Notes: generated from the letters alone by a model not told the origin. A stretch of DNA of 64,000 nucleotides from Saccharibacillus alkalitolerans (GCF_011090185.1 NZ_JAAFGS010000002.1:124001-188000); one strand, 5' to 3'. Shown: positions 17,676 through 27,903, counted from the stretch's first letter. Numbers and translations are program-made.

Positions 17676-17699
17676 CCTCACTCGTTTTTCGCCCCTACC

Positions 17700-17761
17700 A
17701 AAGCTTCGTCCCGCGGACGGGAACCCGGTTTACGGTTCCCTGCCCGGACGAAGCTTTTTTT
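17700..17761 (+). terminator. Terminator of the nrd operon
   Basis: AAAGCTTCGTCC pairs with GGACGAAGCTTT, with an inner GGGAACC/GGTTCCC helix and a T7 run. Confidence 0.92.
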
Positions 17762-17918
17762 GCGTACCTGTTCGCGCGGCGGATCAAGCCGGGACTGGCG
17801 AAGCGCCGGCGAATGAACTATAGTATTCGCGAGACCGCCGGGTGTCCGAGCGGCCGCCGTTCCGTCACCGCCGTCCCGAAATTCCCATTCCGAACGAAGA
17901 AACGAGGCGAAGCTTACG

Positions 17919-18863
17919 ATGAAAGCCGCAGTCATACGCAGATACGGAGGGCCTGACGCTTTCCGGCTCGAAGAAGTCGCCGAACGCGATCCCGCGGCCG
18001 GCGAGATCAAGATTCGCACGCGGGCCACGTCGATCAATCCGATCGACTTCAAGGTGCGCAGAGGGTACATGTTTTTCCTGTCCGGATTCCGCTTTCCCAA
18101 GATCCTGTGTTCCGACTTCTCGGGCATCGTGGAAAAATGCGGCTCCGGCGTGACCGGCTTCTCCCCCGGCGACGAAGTGTACGGATTCACGAACGGCGCC
18201 GCGCAGGGCGGCGGACTGGCCGAAAGTCTGTGCTGCCAAGCTTCCATCGCTTCGAGGAAGCCTGCCGCGCTGAACTTCGAGGAAGCCGCCGCCGTTCCCC
18301 TCGCCGCTTCGACCGCTTACCAGGCGCTGACGAAGGCGGGCGGACTGCAATCCGGCATGCGGGTCATGATTATCGGCGCAACCGGCGGCGTGGGACATTT
18401 TGCGGTGCAGCTGGCCGGCATTCTGGGCGCTCGCGTAACCGGAGTGTGCCGCTCGTCCGGCGAGTCCGCGGCCCGCGAGCTCGGCTGCGAGGAAGTCATC
18501 GCCTATGACCGGGAAGACTTCCGGCAGCGCGGACAGACCTTCGACGTCATCTTCGATGCGGCCGGCAAATACGGATTCGGGACTTGCCGCTCCCTGCTGA
18601 CCGCGCAGGGCGCTTACGTGACGACCGTGCCGGGGCCTGCCGTGATGCTGCGGCGCGCGCTGACGGCGGCAGGCGGCCGCAAAGCCCGTTTTGTCGTGGC
18701 CAATTCCAACGACGCCGACCTGAGCCTGCTGCGCGGATGGTGCGGCGAAGGCCGCCTGAGACCGACGATCGAAGCCGTGTTCCCGCTGGAGGAAACGAGA
18801 CAGGCTTATGAACTGGCCGAATCGGGAAAAACCCGCGGCAAAGTGGTCATTCGGACTACCTGA
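17919..18863 (+). CDS. Zinc-less MDR-type NAD(P)-dependent oxidoreductase (quinone oxidoreductase-like)
   Basis: The 314-residue protein starts MKAAVIRRYGGPDAFRLEEV. The N-terminal GroES-like domain has ATSINPIDFKVRRG, and the Rossmann domain has MIIGATGGVGHFAVQLA near residue 152, the AxxGxxG NADPH motif of zeta-crystallin-type enzymes. The structural and catalytic zinc Cys sets of alcohol dehydrogenases are absent. It should reduce an enone, quinone or similar compound. Substrate unknown. Single gene with its own terminator. Confidence 0.88.
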   Translation: MKAAVIRRYGGPDAFRLEEVAERDPAAGEIKIRTRATSINPIDFKVRRGYMFFLSGFRFPKILCSDFSGIVEKCGSGVTGFSPGDEVYGFTNGAAQGGGLAESLCCQASIASRKPAALNFEEAAAVPLAASTAYQALTKAGGLQSGMRVMIIGATGGVGHFAVQLAGILGARVTGVCRSSGESAARELGCEEVIAYDREDFRQRGQTFDVIFDAAGKYGFGTCRSLLTAQGAYVTTVPGPAVMLRRALTAAGGRKARFVVANSNDADLSLLRGWCGEGRLRPTIEAVFPLEETRQAYELAESGKTRGKVVIRTT

Positions 18864-18883
18864 TCCATAAAAGGAAATGTCGA

Positions 18884-18915
18884 AGCCGGTCTCCTCACGG
18901 GAGACCGGCTTTTTC
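18884..18915 (+). terminator. Rho-independent terminator
   Basis: AAGCCGGTCTCC and GGGAGACCGGCTT form a stem followed by T5. Confidence 0.9.
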
Positions 18916-18980
18916 TATACGGTTTGTTCGTTTTCGCCGAAATCGAGGCGTCTCCCTCCTATTCCCGCTCTTCGGCGCAC

Positions 18981-19016
18981 AAAAAAACGTCGCTGCGGCC
19001 TGAGCCGCAGCGACGT
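18981..19016 (-). terminator. Terminator of protease gene 1
   Basis: ACGTCGCTGCGGC and GCCGCAGCGACGT form a 13-bp perfect stem. The A7 on the + strand gives the T-run in the minus direction. Confidence 0.92.
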
Positions 19017-19050
19017 TCGGATCATCGGGTTTCTTGATTTTTTCTGCCGT

Positions 19051-22000
19051 TTACTTCTTCGGCAGCAGCGTTACTGGTACGGTAAACGACTCGTTGATTC
19101 TGGAATTCTTCTTATAATACGCGGTGACTTCCAGATTGACGACCGTCGGTTCCTTCGGCAGGGCACGCAGCGCGCCCTTGCTGTTGATCAGATTCGGATG
19201 ATCGCTGCCCGTTACCTGGAACTTGACCTCGCCCGTCGATTTCAGTTCCAGCACGTTCGGACCGATGCGGGTCGTGTTGACGATCACTGCCTGCTTGTCG
19301 AATGCGGCGATCGCTTCGTCGACCAGCAGTTCTCTGCGGTCCGCGATCCGGTAGCTCGAGTAGGCCAGGTAAGTCTTGTCGTTGACCACATGTCCGGCGT
19401 TATCGAGCTGAGCCGCCAGTATTTCGAGCTGATAAGTGCCCGGTTCGAGCTTGCCCATCCGCATCGTGTTTTCATTGAGATAATAATCGTCGATGTCTTC
19501 GAACGTGTAACGTCCCGGCTTCAGCAGCTTCATGCCGCCGCTGCCGTTGTCTTCGCCGACGATTTGACCCAGCAGGCCGATATATTTATCGTCCACGCCG
19601 TACACGGCGATCTGGATATAGTTCACGTCGCTCGCCGACAAGGTGAAGGATACGTCGGTCGTATCGCGTTTGCCGTCGCCGTCAGGCGTAATAATGCGTT
19701 CCGTCAGTTCCACATCCTGGATGCCGAATCCGGTTGCCGGCTTTGCGTCGCCGATATGAACCGCGAACGGAAGATGCAGATCCGGCGATCCGGCCGACTT
19801 CAGCAGCACTTCTCCTTCGTACACGCCTTTCGCCGCATCCGATGCCGGGTCGATCTCCAGCCCGAATGCCGTCGGCGTTCCCCCGGATGCACGAACCGTT
19901 CCGCCGGATTCCAGCCCCGTCAATACAGCCGAAATTTTACTCGTATCCGGCGTCGCGATCGGATTGGTCGGATCGGAAGTCACGTTATTGTGCCAGATTA
20001 CGCTTGCCTCGTAAGAAACGGGCGCTCCCGACACGCTTTTCAGCTGCAGCGGATGATTGATCGCGCCGCTGTCCGCGCTGACCACCCCGAAGGAGGTCGA
20101 AGGCGCGTAGTTGGTCACCGGAACTTCGACCAGATCGGTATTGAGAATACGGATTTCTTCGACGGCCTGCAGCAGGGCCGGCGCGTCAAGCGCATCCGCC
20201 ACATAGGCGCGTCCCGCTCCCTGCGAGTACACGTCGTACGGCGTGCCGCTCTCGTCCGTGATCGTATCCGCCGTGTTGGCCAGTGCCGCGCGAACGTCGA
20301 ACGGCGTCCAGCTCGGGTACTTCTGCTTCAGCAGCAGCGCCAGGCCCGCGATATGCGGAGTCGCCATGCTGGTGCCGCTGGCGCGGGCATAGGCCTCGTC
20401 GTAGCTTACGCCTTCATCGAATTTCCCGTATTCCGGATAGCTCGACAGCAGATTGACGCCCGGTGCCACAACGTCCGGTTTGATGCTCAGGTTCTCGTCG
20501 CTGTTCGGTCCGCGCGAGCTGAACGAAGCCATGCGGTCGCCTTCGACAACCGTCTTCGGATAGTCGCTTCCGAACGTGATTTCGAATTCCGGCGTATCCA
20601 ATTCCAGCGCTTGTCTCGCCAGCTTCCGTCCTTCCGTGCCGCTCATGTCGAAGTACGGCACGTAATCGAAGCTGTCGCCCAGGAACGCTACGGAACCGAC
20701 CGGCTCGTCGCGGCCCGGAATCGACTCGGACAGATCCGCTTCCGTCGTGCTGCCCGGCTTTATGTTGCCGTTGAAGATCACGATCGCTTTGGCGCCGTGA
20801 GCCGCGGCCCCGCGCACTTTCGCATCGAACGTCAGAGCGCCGCGCGAAACGACGACGACTTTGCCCGTTACGTCGATTCCCTGCGCGGTCAGCTTATCGT
20901 AGTCCGCGTCCGCGCCGAGATTCGCGTACACCGCATCGTTCGGCCCCGTGCCCAACTGAGCCGCGAAGTCTTCCTGCCCCGTTTTCCAGGCCAGAATATC
21001 CGTCGTATACGGACCGTATTCGCCGTAAACGGCGTTCGATACCGTATCCGCCGCAGCTTCCTCCGCCGCGGCCGATTTATCGGCATCCGTCGTTTCCGGG
21101 GAAGGTTCCTGCGCAGCCGGCGCCTCGTCGGCCGACTCCTGCGCGTCGGTCCGCTCGTCCGCCGCTGCTTCCGACGTCGGAGCGGCAGGCACTTCCGGCC
21201 CGGCCGCTTCTTCTTCCGATACCGGCGGTTCTTCCGCAGAAGATTCTGCTGCCGGCGCTTCGCCTACCGAAGCCGAGAACGTCCCCGTATAATGGTTGCT
21301 TTCGCTCGTCACGGCTCCGACCGAGATCGCCAGCTGCGACGAGGCCGGGGAGCCCATCGAGTAGTAATACGGACCTTCGTCCGCCGAATTGCCCGTCGCG
21401 ATGACCGCGGTCACTCCGGAGAGTACGGCGTTGTTGATCGCGACCGAATCCGGCGAGTTCGGATCCTTATTCGACGCGGAACCCAGCGACAGGTTGATGA
21501 CGTCCATGCCGTCTTTGACCGCATGCTCGATGCCGTCGATGACCTGCGCCGACGACCCGGAAGCGCGTCCCGTCTCGATATTGCGCCCCAGCACCTTATA
21601 GACGTACAGATCCGCTTCGTATGCCACGCCTTTTTGCACCAGCTCGGACGTCGGATTCGTGCCGCGTCCGACGATCGTGCCGGATACGTGAGTGCCGTGG
21701 CTCGTCCCCGCATACGTCGTGCCGTCGATGACGACCGGAGGCTCTTCGTACGGATCGTCGTCTTTTTCGAAGGAGTCGTAGCCGCCCTTATAAGCGTCCT
21801 TGAGATCCGGATGCAGGTAATCGACGCCGGTATCGATAACGCCGACTTTCAACCCTTTGCCCGTATATCCTTCCGCCCATGCCTCGTCGACGCCCATCTG
21901 CTTGAGCGGCTGGATTTCGAAGTTATCGCCGGCCGATCCCGAAGCTTCGTCTACCGGAATTTCGTAATAGGTTTGGTTTTCGTCGATCGACACGACGCTC

Positions 22001-22497
22001 GGGATCGAAGCCAGCGCCGTCAGATCTTTGGCGGCCACGGTTACTTCGAGTCCGTTCAGAACGGTATTGTATTGATAGTTAACCTGCACGTTGATTCCCA
22101 GCGCGGCGGCCCGGCTCAAGAAGTCGGACTGTTCGGTTTCGACCAACTGCTCGGCGGAAGCGGCGGAGAAGCTTCTCATCCCCGATTCTTCGGCGGAAGA
22201 TTCGGCGGCGGCCACGGGTTCGCGGCTGAGCTGGACGATTGCCCGCACTTTATGTAGAGATTCGGTGTCCAGCTTGGGCGAGATAACGGATGCGGGATCG
22301 CGGGTCTGAACGGCAAACGCGCTCATCGTGCCGCTTTCCGCCGCTTCGCTGCCCAGCGAATCTTTGGACAGGTTGTACGGTACAAGATCGCCGGGAGACT
22401 GCGCGGAGGCTGCCCCCGGGAGCGCCGCCCCCAGCGCCAGCGCCAGGCTGAGCGATACGCCCGACAATTTACGGAACAAATGCTGCTCTTTCTTCAA
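19051..22497 (-). CDS. Exported subtilisin-like serine protease with PA domain (S8 family, Vpr-like)
   Basis: The 1148-residue protein has a TTG start behind GAGGGGAAG. It has a signal peptide (cleavage after GAASA, near 32), an inhibitor-like prodomain (about 80-180), and an S8 domain with Asp222 (GVIDTGVDYLHPDL), His267 (TSHGTHVSG) and Ser710 (SGTSMATPHIAGL). A PA domain (about 490-640) is inserted between His and Ser, preceded by an Ala/Glu/Pro-rich stretch (about 412-485). Beta-rich domains follow to the C-terminus. No SLH repeats or sortase motif, so it is probably secreted. It is the close paralogue of the protease gene directly upstream, and parts of the two are nearly identical in DNA sequence. 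Confidence 0.92.
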   Translation of the reverse strand: MKKEQHLFRKLSGVSLSLALALGAALPGAASAQSPGDLVPYNLSKDSLGSEAAESGTMSAFAVQTRDPASVISPKLDTESLHKVRAIVQLSREPVAAAESSAEESGMRSFSAASAEQLVETEQSDFLSRAAALGINVQVNYQYNTVLNGLEVTVAAKDLTALASIPSVVSIDENQTYYEIPVDEASGSAGDNFEIQPLKQMGVDEAWAEGYTGKGLKVGVIDTGVDYLHPDLKDAYKGGYDSFEKDDDPYEEPPVVIDGTTYAGTSHGTHVSGTIVGRGTNPTSELVQKGVAYEADLYVYKVLGRNIETGRASGSSAQVIDGIEHAVKDGMDVINLSLGSASNKDPNSPDSVAINNAVLSGVTAVIATGNSADEGPYYYSMGSPASSQLAISVGAVTSESNHYTGTFSASVGEAPAAESSAEEPPVSEEEAAGPEVPAAPTSEAAADERTDAQESADEAPAAQEPSPETTDADKSAAAEEAAADTVSNAVYGEYGPYTTDILAWKTGQEDFAAQLGTGPNDAVYANLGADADYDKLTAQGIDVTGKVVVVSRGALTFDAKVRGAAAHGAKAIVIFNGNIKPGSTTEADLSESIPGRDEPVGSVAFLGDSFDYVPYFDMSGTEGRKLARQALELDTPEFEITFGSDYPKTVVEGDRMASFSSRGPNSDENLSIKPDVVAPGVNLLSSYPEYGKFDEGVSYDEAYARASGTSMATPHIAGLALLLKQKYPSWTPFDVRAALANTADTITDESGTPYDVYSQGAGRAYVADALDAPALLQAVEEIRILNTDLVEVPVTNYAPSTSFGVVSADSGAINHPLQLKSVSGAPVSYEASVIWHNNVTSDPTNPIATPDTSKISAVLTGLESGGTVRASGGTPTAFGLEIDPASDAAKGVYEGEVLLKSAGSPDLHLPFAVHIGDAKPATGFGIQDVELTERIITPDGDGKRDTTDVSFTLSASDVNYIQIAVYGVDDKYIGLLGQIVGEDNGSGGMKLLKPGRYTFEDIDDYYLNENTMRMGKLEPGTYQLEILAAQLDNAGHVVNDKTYLAYSSYRIADRRELLVDEAIAAFDKQAVIVNTTRIGPNVLELKSTGEVKFQVTGSDHPNLINSKGALRALPKEPTVVNLEVTAYYKKNSRINESFTVPVTLLPKK

Positions 22498-22922
22498 TGC
22501 AACTTCCCCTCTCTGTGGCTTGAAATGTGAACGGCATTGCTGCAGCTTCGCTTCAATTCTTGTCAGCTATCTTCACAAACAATTCAATAAACGTTCCGAA
22601 AACCGGCCTCCCTTCATTCTCTTGTCAAAAAGCTTGCCACCTATGTTAGCACCGTCAGTAAAAGTTGACCACTTGTAAATTTTTTCGAAAAGAGGTTTCA
22701 GTTCAGTGACTTGGCGAAACATGTCGGATTTTAAATCGACTTTTCGCATATTTACGCAAAATCGTTCAAACGCAGTAAGCAAAAGTCTTAACCGTGTAAA
22801 GAAGCTGACAGGTTCATATCGCCCTTCACCCTTCTTTTGGTTGCTTAAACGGGGGTTATGATAAGCCAAAAGACTTAAAAATTCGACATTGCCTTTCTAT
22901 TTTGGCAAACGGCCAGCATAAG
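22498..22922 (-). promoter_or_regulatory. AT-rich promoter and leader region of protease gene 1
   Basis: On the minus strand an extended -10, TGC-TAACAT, lies at 22643-22651, followed by a leader of about 140 bases ending CAGAGAGGGGAAGTT before the TTG start. The sequence CTAACATAGGTGGCAAG recurs almost unchanged (CTAATATAGTTGGCAAG) upstream of the second protease. A 98-codon open frame here has no ribosome site and is not called. Confidence 0.55.
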
Positions 22923-22954
22923 AAAAAGCGCCTCATCCGCAGATGAGACGCTTT
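22923..22954 (-). terminator. Terminator of protease gene 2
   Basis: AAAGCGCCTCATC and GATGAGACGCTTT form a stem with one mismatch. The minus-strand T-run follows. Confidence 0.88.
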
Positions 22955-22988
22955 CCGGGAGAAATCGGTCTTCCGGCAGCCGATTCCG

Positions 22989-25900
22989 TTATTTTTGTTC
23001 GATCATTCCCGCTTTGCCCAGCAGGTTTTGCAGCGTCAGAGCTGCCGCTTCGCGAGTAGCCGGGGCCTTCGGATCGAAATAGGATCTGCCGCCGCGCACG
23101 TTGCCCTGCATCAGGCCGTACGCGGCCGCGTAGCCGATTTCTTCCTTGGCGTAAGCCGAGAATTCGGAGGCGTCGGCATATGTTCCGCCGCTGCCTTCCG
23201 TTTTGAGCTCGAGCAGCTGTGCCGCATTGGTCAGCAGGACCGCCAACTGCTCGCGCGTGATGGCTGCGTCGGGATCGAATTTGCCCGAACCCGTTCCGCT
23301 GATCAGTCCTGCCCGGTAAGCGGCGGCCACGTCTGCCGCAAACCAGTCTTCGGCCTTCACGTCGGCAAACGGCGTTTCGGACGATTCGCCGAGCCCCAAC
23401 GAACGAACCAGCAGGGCCGCGAACTCGGCGCGGGTAATGCTGCGCTTCGGCGAGAACGACGTATCGGATGTGCCGTTAATCAGCAGTTTGCCCGAAAGGT
23501 TCTCGATAGCGCCCCGCGCCCAAGAGCCTTGGATGTCCTTAAAAGTGGCCGGGGACGAAACGACCGCGTAGGTCGAGAATCCCGGACGGCTGACCGTCGC
23601 GATCGTTCCGCCGCTCGGCTGGGATTGGAATTTCGACGCGACCGGGTTCAGGCGTCCGTTTTCTTCATACAATACGCCTGCTCCGCCGGCCGGTATGGCA
23701 GCGTCAACGACAAAGGAGCGCGGAACGAATACCGAACCGGTCGAAACGACGTCAGACGCTTTGCCGGCGGCATCGACCGTCTGCAGTTCGAACGCGACCG
23801 GCGAGCCGATGACCGAGGCTCCGTCCGCATAAGAAGCGAACTTTGCTTTTTCTTCTTCCGCCCGCGCGATATTCATGCGCAGCGAAACGTCTTGCGGAAG
23901 AATGGCGAAAAGGTTGGCCGGCAGGGAAACCGCGCTCGTTCCGGCATCGATGACCAGAGCCGTTCCGGATTGCCCGGCAGCCAGCTTTTGGAGCTGGGCC
24001 GAAGTGATCGACACCTCCGCTCCTTGACCGGACTGCACCGGCACGGAGAAGATCAGCGAAGCCGCGCTTCCGCCCGCCGTTTTCAGCGCTTCCGCCAGCG
24101 CCGCGTCCGTGAGACCCGCCTTAACGGATGCGCCGGTACGGTCGGAGAGAGTCGGCACGATCACGATCTGACGCTGACCCGCCGGAGCGGCCGCGTTCGC
24201 GACCGCAGACGACGAAGCGGGAACCGCAGGTTGTTCGACAGTCGGCGCACCGGCGGCCGGAGCGGCCGGAGCCGCCGGGGCCGTGCTTACCGGCGCCGAA
24301 CCTCCGCCTCCGGAAACGCCGCCTCCCGCAGCGCCGCCGTCCGACGAACCGCCTCCCGTCGCAGGTTGGCCCGGAAGCAGGACGACCGGTACGGTCAGCG
24401 TTTCGCTGAAGGTTTCATTCGGGATATAAGAGACTTTCACGTCGAGATTGACGGTAGTCGGCTGGGTCGGCAGAGCACGCAGCACGCCGTTCGCGTCGAT
24501 CAGGTTCGGCCGGTCGCTTGCCGTCACCGCGAACTTGACCTTATCCGTCGATTTCAGATCGAGCACGTTCAAGCCGATTGCGGTCGTATTGACGACGGCC
24601 GCCTTCTTATCGAACGCCGCGGCCGCTTCGTCGACAAGCACGCTGCCGCCTTCGGCGATCCGGTAGCTGGAATACGCGTAGTATTCCGCGGCCGGGCCTT
24701 CCGGCGTCATATGAACCGCATAAATCTCGAGCTGATAAGCGCCTTTGGCCAATTTGCCTTCATTTCCGGTCCGCTCGTTGACGTATTCGTCGCCGATGTT
24801 TTTGAAGGTGTAGCGCTTCGGTTCCAGCATCTCGCCGCTGTCGTCCGGAACGCTGATCTTGTCCAGCGTACCGATATATTCGTCGTTGATGCCGTAAGCG
24901 GCGATCTGGATATAGTTCACGTTATCCGCAGACAGAGTGAACGATACGTCGGTCGTATCGCGGTCGCCGTCGCCGTCAGGCGTAATAATCCGGTTCGAGA
25001 CTTCGACGTCCTGAATGCCGAATCCCGTCGCCGGCTGCTCGTCGCCGACATGGAGCACGAACGGCAGATGCAGATCCGGCGATCCGGCGGATTGCAGCAG
25101 CACTTCGCCTTCGTACACGCCTTTCGCCGCGTCTGCGGCCGGAGCAATCGTCAGGCCGAACGCCGAAGGCGCGCCGCCCGAAGCGCTGACCGTATCGCCC
25201 GCCCCCAGTCCCGTCAGACGCGCCGAAATCTTGCTCGGATCCGGCGTCGCGATCGGATCGTTCGGATCGGAAGTCACGCTGTTATGCCACAGCACGCTGG
25301 CCGAATACGAAACCGGCCCGCCCGTCACGCTCTTCAGCTGCAGGCTGCGGCTCGCTTCCGCGCTGCCCGCCGCCATCACGCCGAACGAGATCGAAGGAGA
25401 ATAATTGGTCACGGGTACTTCGACCAGATCCGTATTCAAAATGCGGATTTCTTCGACGGCCTGCAGCAGTGCCGGCGTATTCAGCGCGGCCGCCACGTCG
25501 GCGCGGCCCGCGCCCTGCGAATATACGTCGTACGGCGTGCCTTCTTCGTCGACGATCTCGTCGGCCGTGTTGGCCAGTGCCGCACGGACATCGAACGGCG
25601 TCCACTCCGGATGCTTCTGCTTCAGCAGCAGAGCCAGACCCGCGACGTGCGGAGCCGCCATGCTTGTTCCGTTGGAACGCGCATACGCTTCGTCATAACT
25701 CACGCCTTCCGTGCTCTTTCCGTATTCCGGATAAGTCGACAGAATGTTGACGCCGGGCGCAACCACGTCCGGCTTGATGCTCAAATTGTCGTCCCCGTTC
25801 GGCCCGCGCGAGCTGAACGAAGCCATGCGATCGCCTTCGACGACCGTCTTCGGATAGTCGCTTCCGAACGTGATTTCGAATTCCGGCGTATCCAATTCCA

Positions 25901-27770
25901 GCGCTTGTCTCGCCAGCTTCCGCCCTTCCGTGCCGCTCATGTCGAAGTACGGCACATAATTGAAGCTGTCGCCCAAGAACGCTACGGAACCGACCGGCTC
26001 GTCGCGGCCCGGAATCGACTCGGACAGATCCGCTTCCTTCGTGCTGCCCGGCTTGGTGTTGCCGTTGAAGATGACGATCGCTTTGGCGCCGTGAGCCGCG
26101 GCCCCGCGCACTTTCGCATCGAACGTCAGAGCGCCGCGCGAAACGACGACGACTTTGCCCGCCACGTCGACGCCCTCTTCCGCCAGCTTATCGTAGTCCG
26201 CGTCCGCGCCGAGATTCGCGTACACCGCATCGTTCGGCCCCGTGCCGAACTGAGCCGCGAAGTCTTCCCGTCCCGTTTTCCAAGCCAGGATGTCGGTCGT
26301 ATACGGGCCGTAATCGCCGTAGACCGCCTGCGATACGGTAGCCGCCGCGAAGTCTTCCGCCGCCGAAGCGTCCGCCGTTTCTGCCGTCGCTTGTTCTTCG
26401 GGCTCGGCAGGTTGTTCTCCGCCGGATGCCGCCTGCTCCTCGGATGCCGCAGGCTGTGCTTCGGCCTCCGCCGCTGCCTCGGCGCCTTCGGCCGCCGCTT
26501 CCGATTCTTCCCGCGCCGGCGCCGGCGCTTCTTCCGTCAGCTGTTCGATTTGATTCTCTGCCGCAGGCGTTTCGCCTACCGAAGCGGAGAACTCGGCTTT
26601 ATAATGGTTGGTTTCGGTCGTGACCGCGCCTACGGCAATCGCCAGCTGCGAAGTTGCCGGAGAACCCATGGAATAGTAATAAGGGCCTTCGTCCGCCGCG
26701 TTGCCGTTGGCGACGATCGCCGTTACGCCCGACAAGACGGCGTTGTTGATCGCGACCGCGTCCGGAGAATTCGGGTCTTTGTTGGAGTCCGAGCCCAGCG
26801 ACAAGTTGATGACGTCCATGCCGTCTTTGACCGCGTGCTCGATGCCGTCGATGACCTGCGCCGACGAACCGGAAGCGCGTCCCGTCTCGATATTGCGTCC
26901 CAGCACCTTATAGACGTACAGGTCCGCTTCGTATGCCACGCCTTTTTGCACCAGCTCGGACGTCGGATTCGTGCCGCGTCCGACGATCGTGCCGGATACG
27001 TGAGTGCCGTGGCTCGTCCCCGCATACGTCGTGCCGTCGATGACGATCGGAGGCTCTTCGTACGGATCGGCGTCTTTTTCGAAGGAATCGTAGCCGCCCT
27101 TATAAGCGTCTTTGAGGTCCGGATGCAGGTAATCGACGCCGGTATCGATGACGCCGACTTTCAACCCTTTGCCCGTGAAGCCCTGCGCCCACGCCTGGTC
27201 GGCACCGATTTGCTTCAGCGGCGATAATTCGAAACTATCTCGCATCGAAGCGCCTGCGGCTTCGTCTACCGGAATCTCGTAATACTGCTGATTGGGATCG
27301 ATCGAGGTAACGCCGGCAATGGAAGCAAGCTTGGGAATATCCTTCGCCGCCACCGTGATTTCCATTCCGTTGAGAACCGTATCGTACGTATAGTTGACGA
27401 CTACGTTGACGCCGAGCTTTTTCGCCTGCTTGACGAAACTGCTCTGCTGGGTATCGATCGCCTGCTCCGCGCTGCGGACTTCGAGCGTACCGAAGCCGAG
27501 GCCTTCTTCGGAAAGGCTCGCGGCAAGAGGTTCCCGGCTGAATTGTACGATTACCCGCTGCTTGCGCGAAGATTGCGTATCGACTTCGGACGAAATCACC
27601 GCCGGAGCCAAGGTTTCCCGAGCCTCGAGGTTGAGACTGTTTTCCAACGTCTTATCGGCGGTCGCCGCGAACGCCGAAGCGCCGTAAGGAAGCGCCGTCC
27701 CGATCGTCAATACGGCCGCAAATGAAAGATTCGAAATTTTACGTGCAAAACGGCTTCTTCCTGTCAACAT
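22989..27770 (-). CDS. Cell-surface subtilisin-like protease with PA domain and three SLH repeats
   Basis: The 1593-residue protein starts at the ATG (MLTGRSRFARKISN) behind GAGAGGGGAAG. It has a signal peptide, a prodomain and an S8 domain with Asp209, His254 and Ser703 (NGTSMAAPHVAGL). A PA domain lies in the middle after a long Ala/Glu-rich stretch (about 405-475). Beta-rich domains, a Gly/Ser then Ala/Pro linker (near 1125-1180) and a domain common in SLH proteins follow. Three SLH repeats close the protein (FKDIQGSWARGAIENLSGKL, FADVKAEDWFAADVAAAYRA, YADASEFSAYAKEEIGYAAA), anchoring it to pyruvylated wall polymer. It probably degrades environmental protein or matures surface proteins. 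Confidence 0.93.
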   Translation of the reverse strand: MLTGRSRFARKISNLSFAAVLTIGTALPYGASAFAATADKTLENSLNLEARETLAPAVISSEVDTQSSRKQRVIVQFSREPLAASLSEEGLGFGTLEVRSAEQAIDTQQSSFVKQAKKLGVNVVVNYTYDTVLNGMEITVAAKDIPKLASIAGVTSIDPNQQYYEIPVDEAAGASMRDSFELSPLKQIGADQAWAQGFTGKGLKVGVIDTGVDYLHPDLKDAYKGGYDSFEKDADPYEEPPIVIDGTTYAGTSHGTHVSGTIVGRGTNPTSELVQKGVAYEADLYVYKVLGRNIETGRASGSSAQVIDGIEHAVKDGMDVINLSLGSDSNKDPNSPDAVAINNAVLSGVTAIVANGNAADEGPYYYSMGSPATSQLAIAVGAVTTETNHYKAEFSASVGETPAAENQIEQLTEEAPAPAREESEAAAEGAEAAAEAEAQPAASEEQAASGGEQPAEPEEQATAETADASAAEDFAAATVSQAVYGDYGPYTTDILAWKTGREDFAAQFGTGPNDAVYANLGADADYDKLAEEGVDVAGKVVVVSRGALTFDAKVRGAAAHGAKAIVIFNGNTKPGSTKEADLSESIPGRDEPVGSVAFLGDSFNYVPYFDMSGTEGRKLARQALELDTPEFEITFGSDYPKTVVEGDRMASFSSRGPNGDDNLSIKPDVVAPGVNILSTYPEYGKSTEGVSYDEAYARSNGTSMAAPHVAGLALLLKQKHPEWTPFDVRAALANTADEIVDEEGTPYDVYSQGAGRADVAAALNTPALLQAVEEIRILNTDLVEVPVTNYSPSISFGVMAAGSAEASRSLQLKSVTGGPVSYSASVLWHNSVTSDPNDPIATPDPSKISARLTGLGAGDTVSASGGAPSAFGLTIAPAADAAKGVYEGEVLLQSAGSPDLHLPFVLHVGDEQPATGFGIQDVEVSNRIITPDGDGDRDTTDVSFTLSADNVNYIQIAAYGINDEYIGTLDKISVPDDSGEMLEPKRYTFKNIGDEYVNERTGNEGKLAKGAYQLEIYAVHMTPEGPAAEYYAYSSYRIAEGGSVLVDEAAAAFDKKAAVVNTTAIGLNVLDLKSTDKVKFAVTASDRPNLIDANGVLRALPTQPTTVNLDVKVSYIPNETFSETLTVPVVLLPGQPATGGGSSDGGAAGGGVSGGGGSAPVSTAPAAPAAPAAGAPTVEQPAVPASSSAVANAAAPAGQRQIVIVPTLSDRTGASVKAGLTDAALAEALKTAGGSAASLIFSVPVQSGQGAEVSITSAQLQKLAAGQSGTALVIDAGTSAVSLPANLFAILPQDVSLRMNIARAEEEKAKFASYADGASVIGSPVAFELQTVDAAGKASDVVSTGSVFVPRSFVVDAAIPAGGAGVLYEENGRLNPVASKFQSQPSGGTIATVSRPGFSTYAVVSSPATFKDIQGSWARGAIENLSGKLLINGTSDTSFSPKRSITRAEFAALLVRSLGLGESSETPFADVKAEDWFAADVAAAYRAGLISGTGSGKFDPDAAITREQLAVLLTNAAQLLELKTEGSGGTYADASEFSAYAKEEIGYAAAYGLMQGNVRGGRSYFDPKAPATREAAALTLQNLLGKAGMIEQK

Positions 27771-27903
27771 AACTTCCCCTCTCTGTAGGTAAACGATGAA
27801 TAGCTTGACCATTGGTCAGTTTCGGGTAAATAAAAAGGCTCGAATCGAACCCTCGGCGTCCCTCCCTTTATGTAAATGCATGGTTAAAAATTACTTGCCA
27901 ACT

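Noticed and set aside
22573-22869. 98-codon minus-strand open frame between the proteases
   Set aside because: No ribosome site, AT-rich composition, and it overlaps the promoter and leader of protease gene 1.
19051-27770. Very long open frames of more than 1100 and 1400 codons on the + strand opposite the two proteases
   Set aside because: They are mirror frames of GC-rich codon usage: Arg- and Val-rich with no domains, ribosome sites or signal peptides. The minus-strand frames encode complete proteases with catalytic triads.
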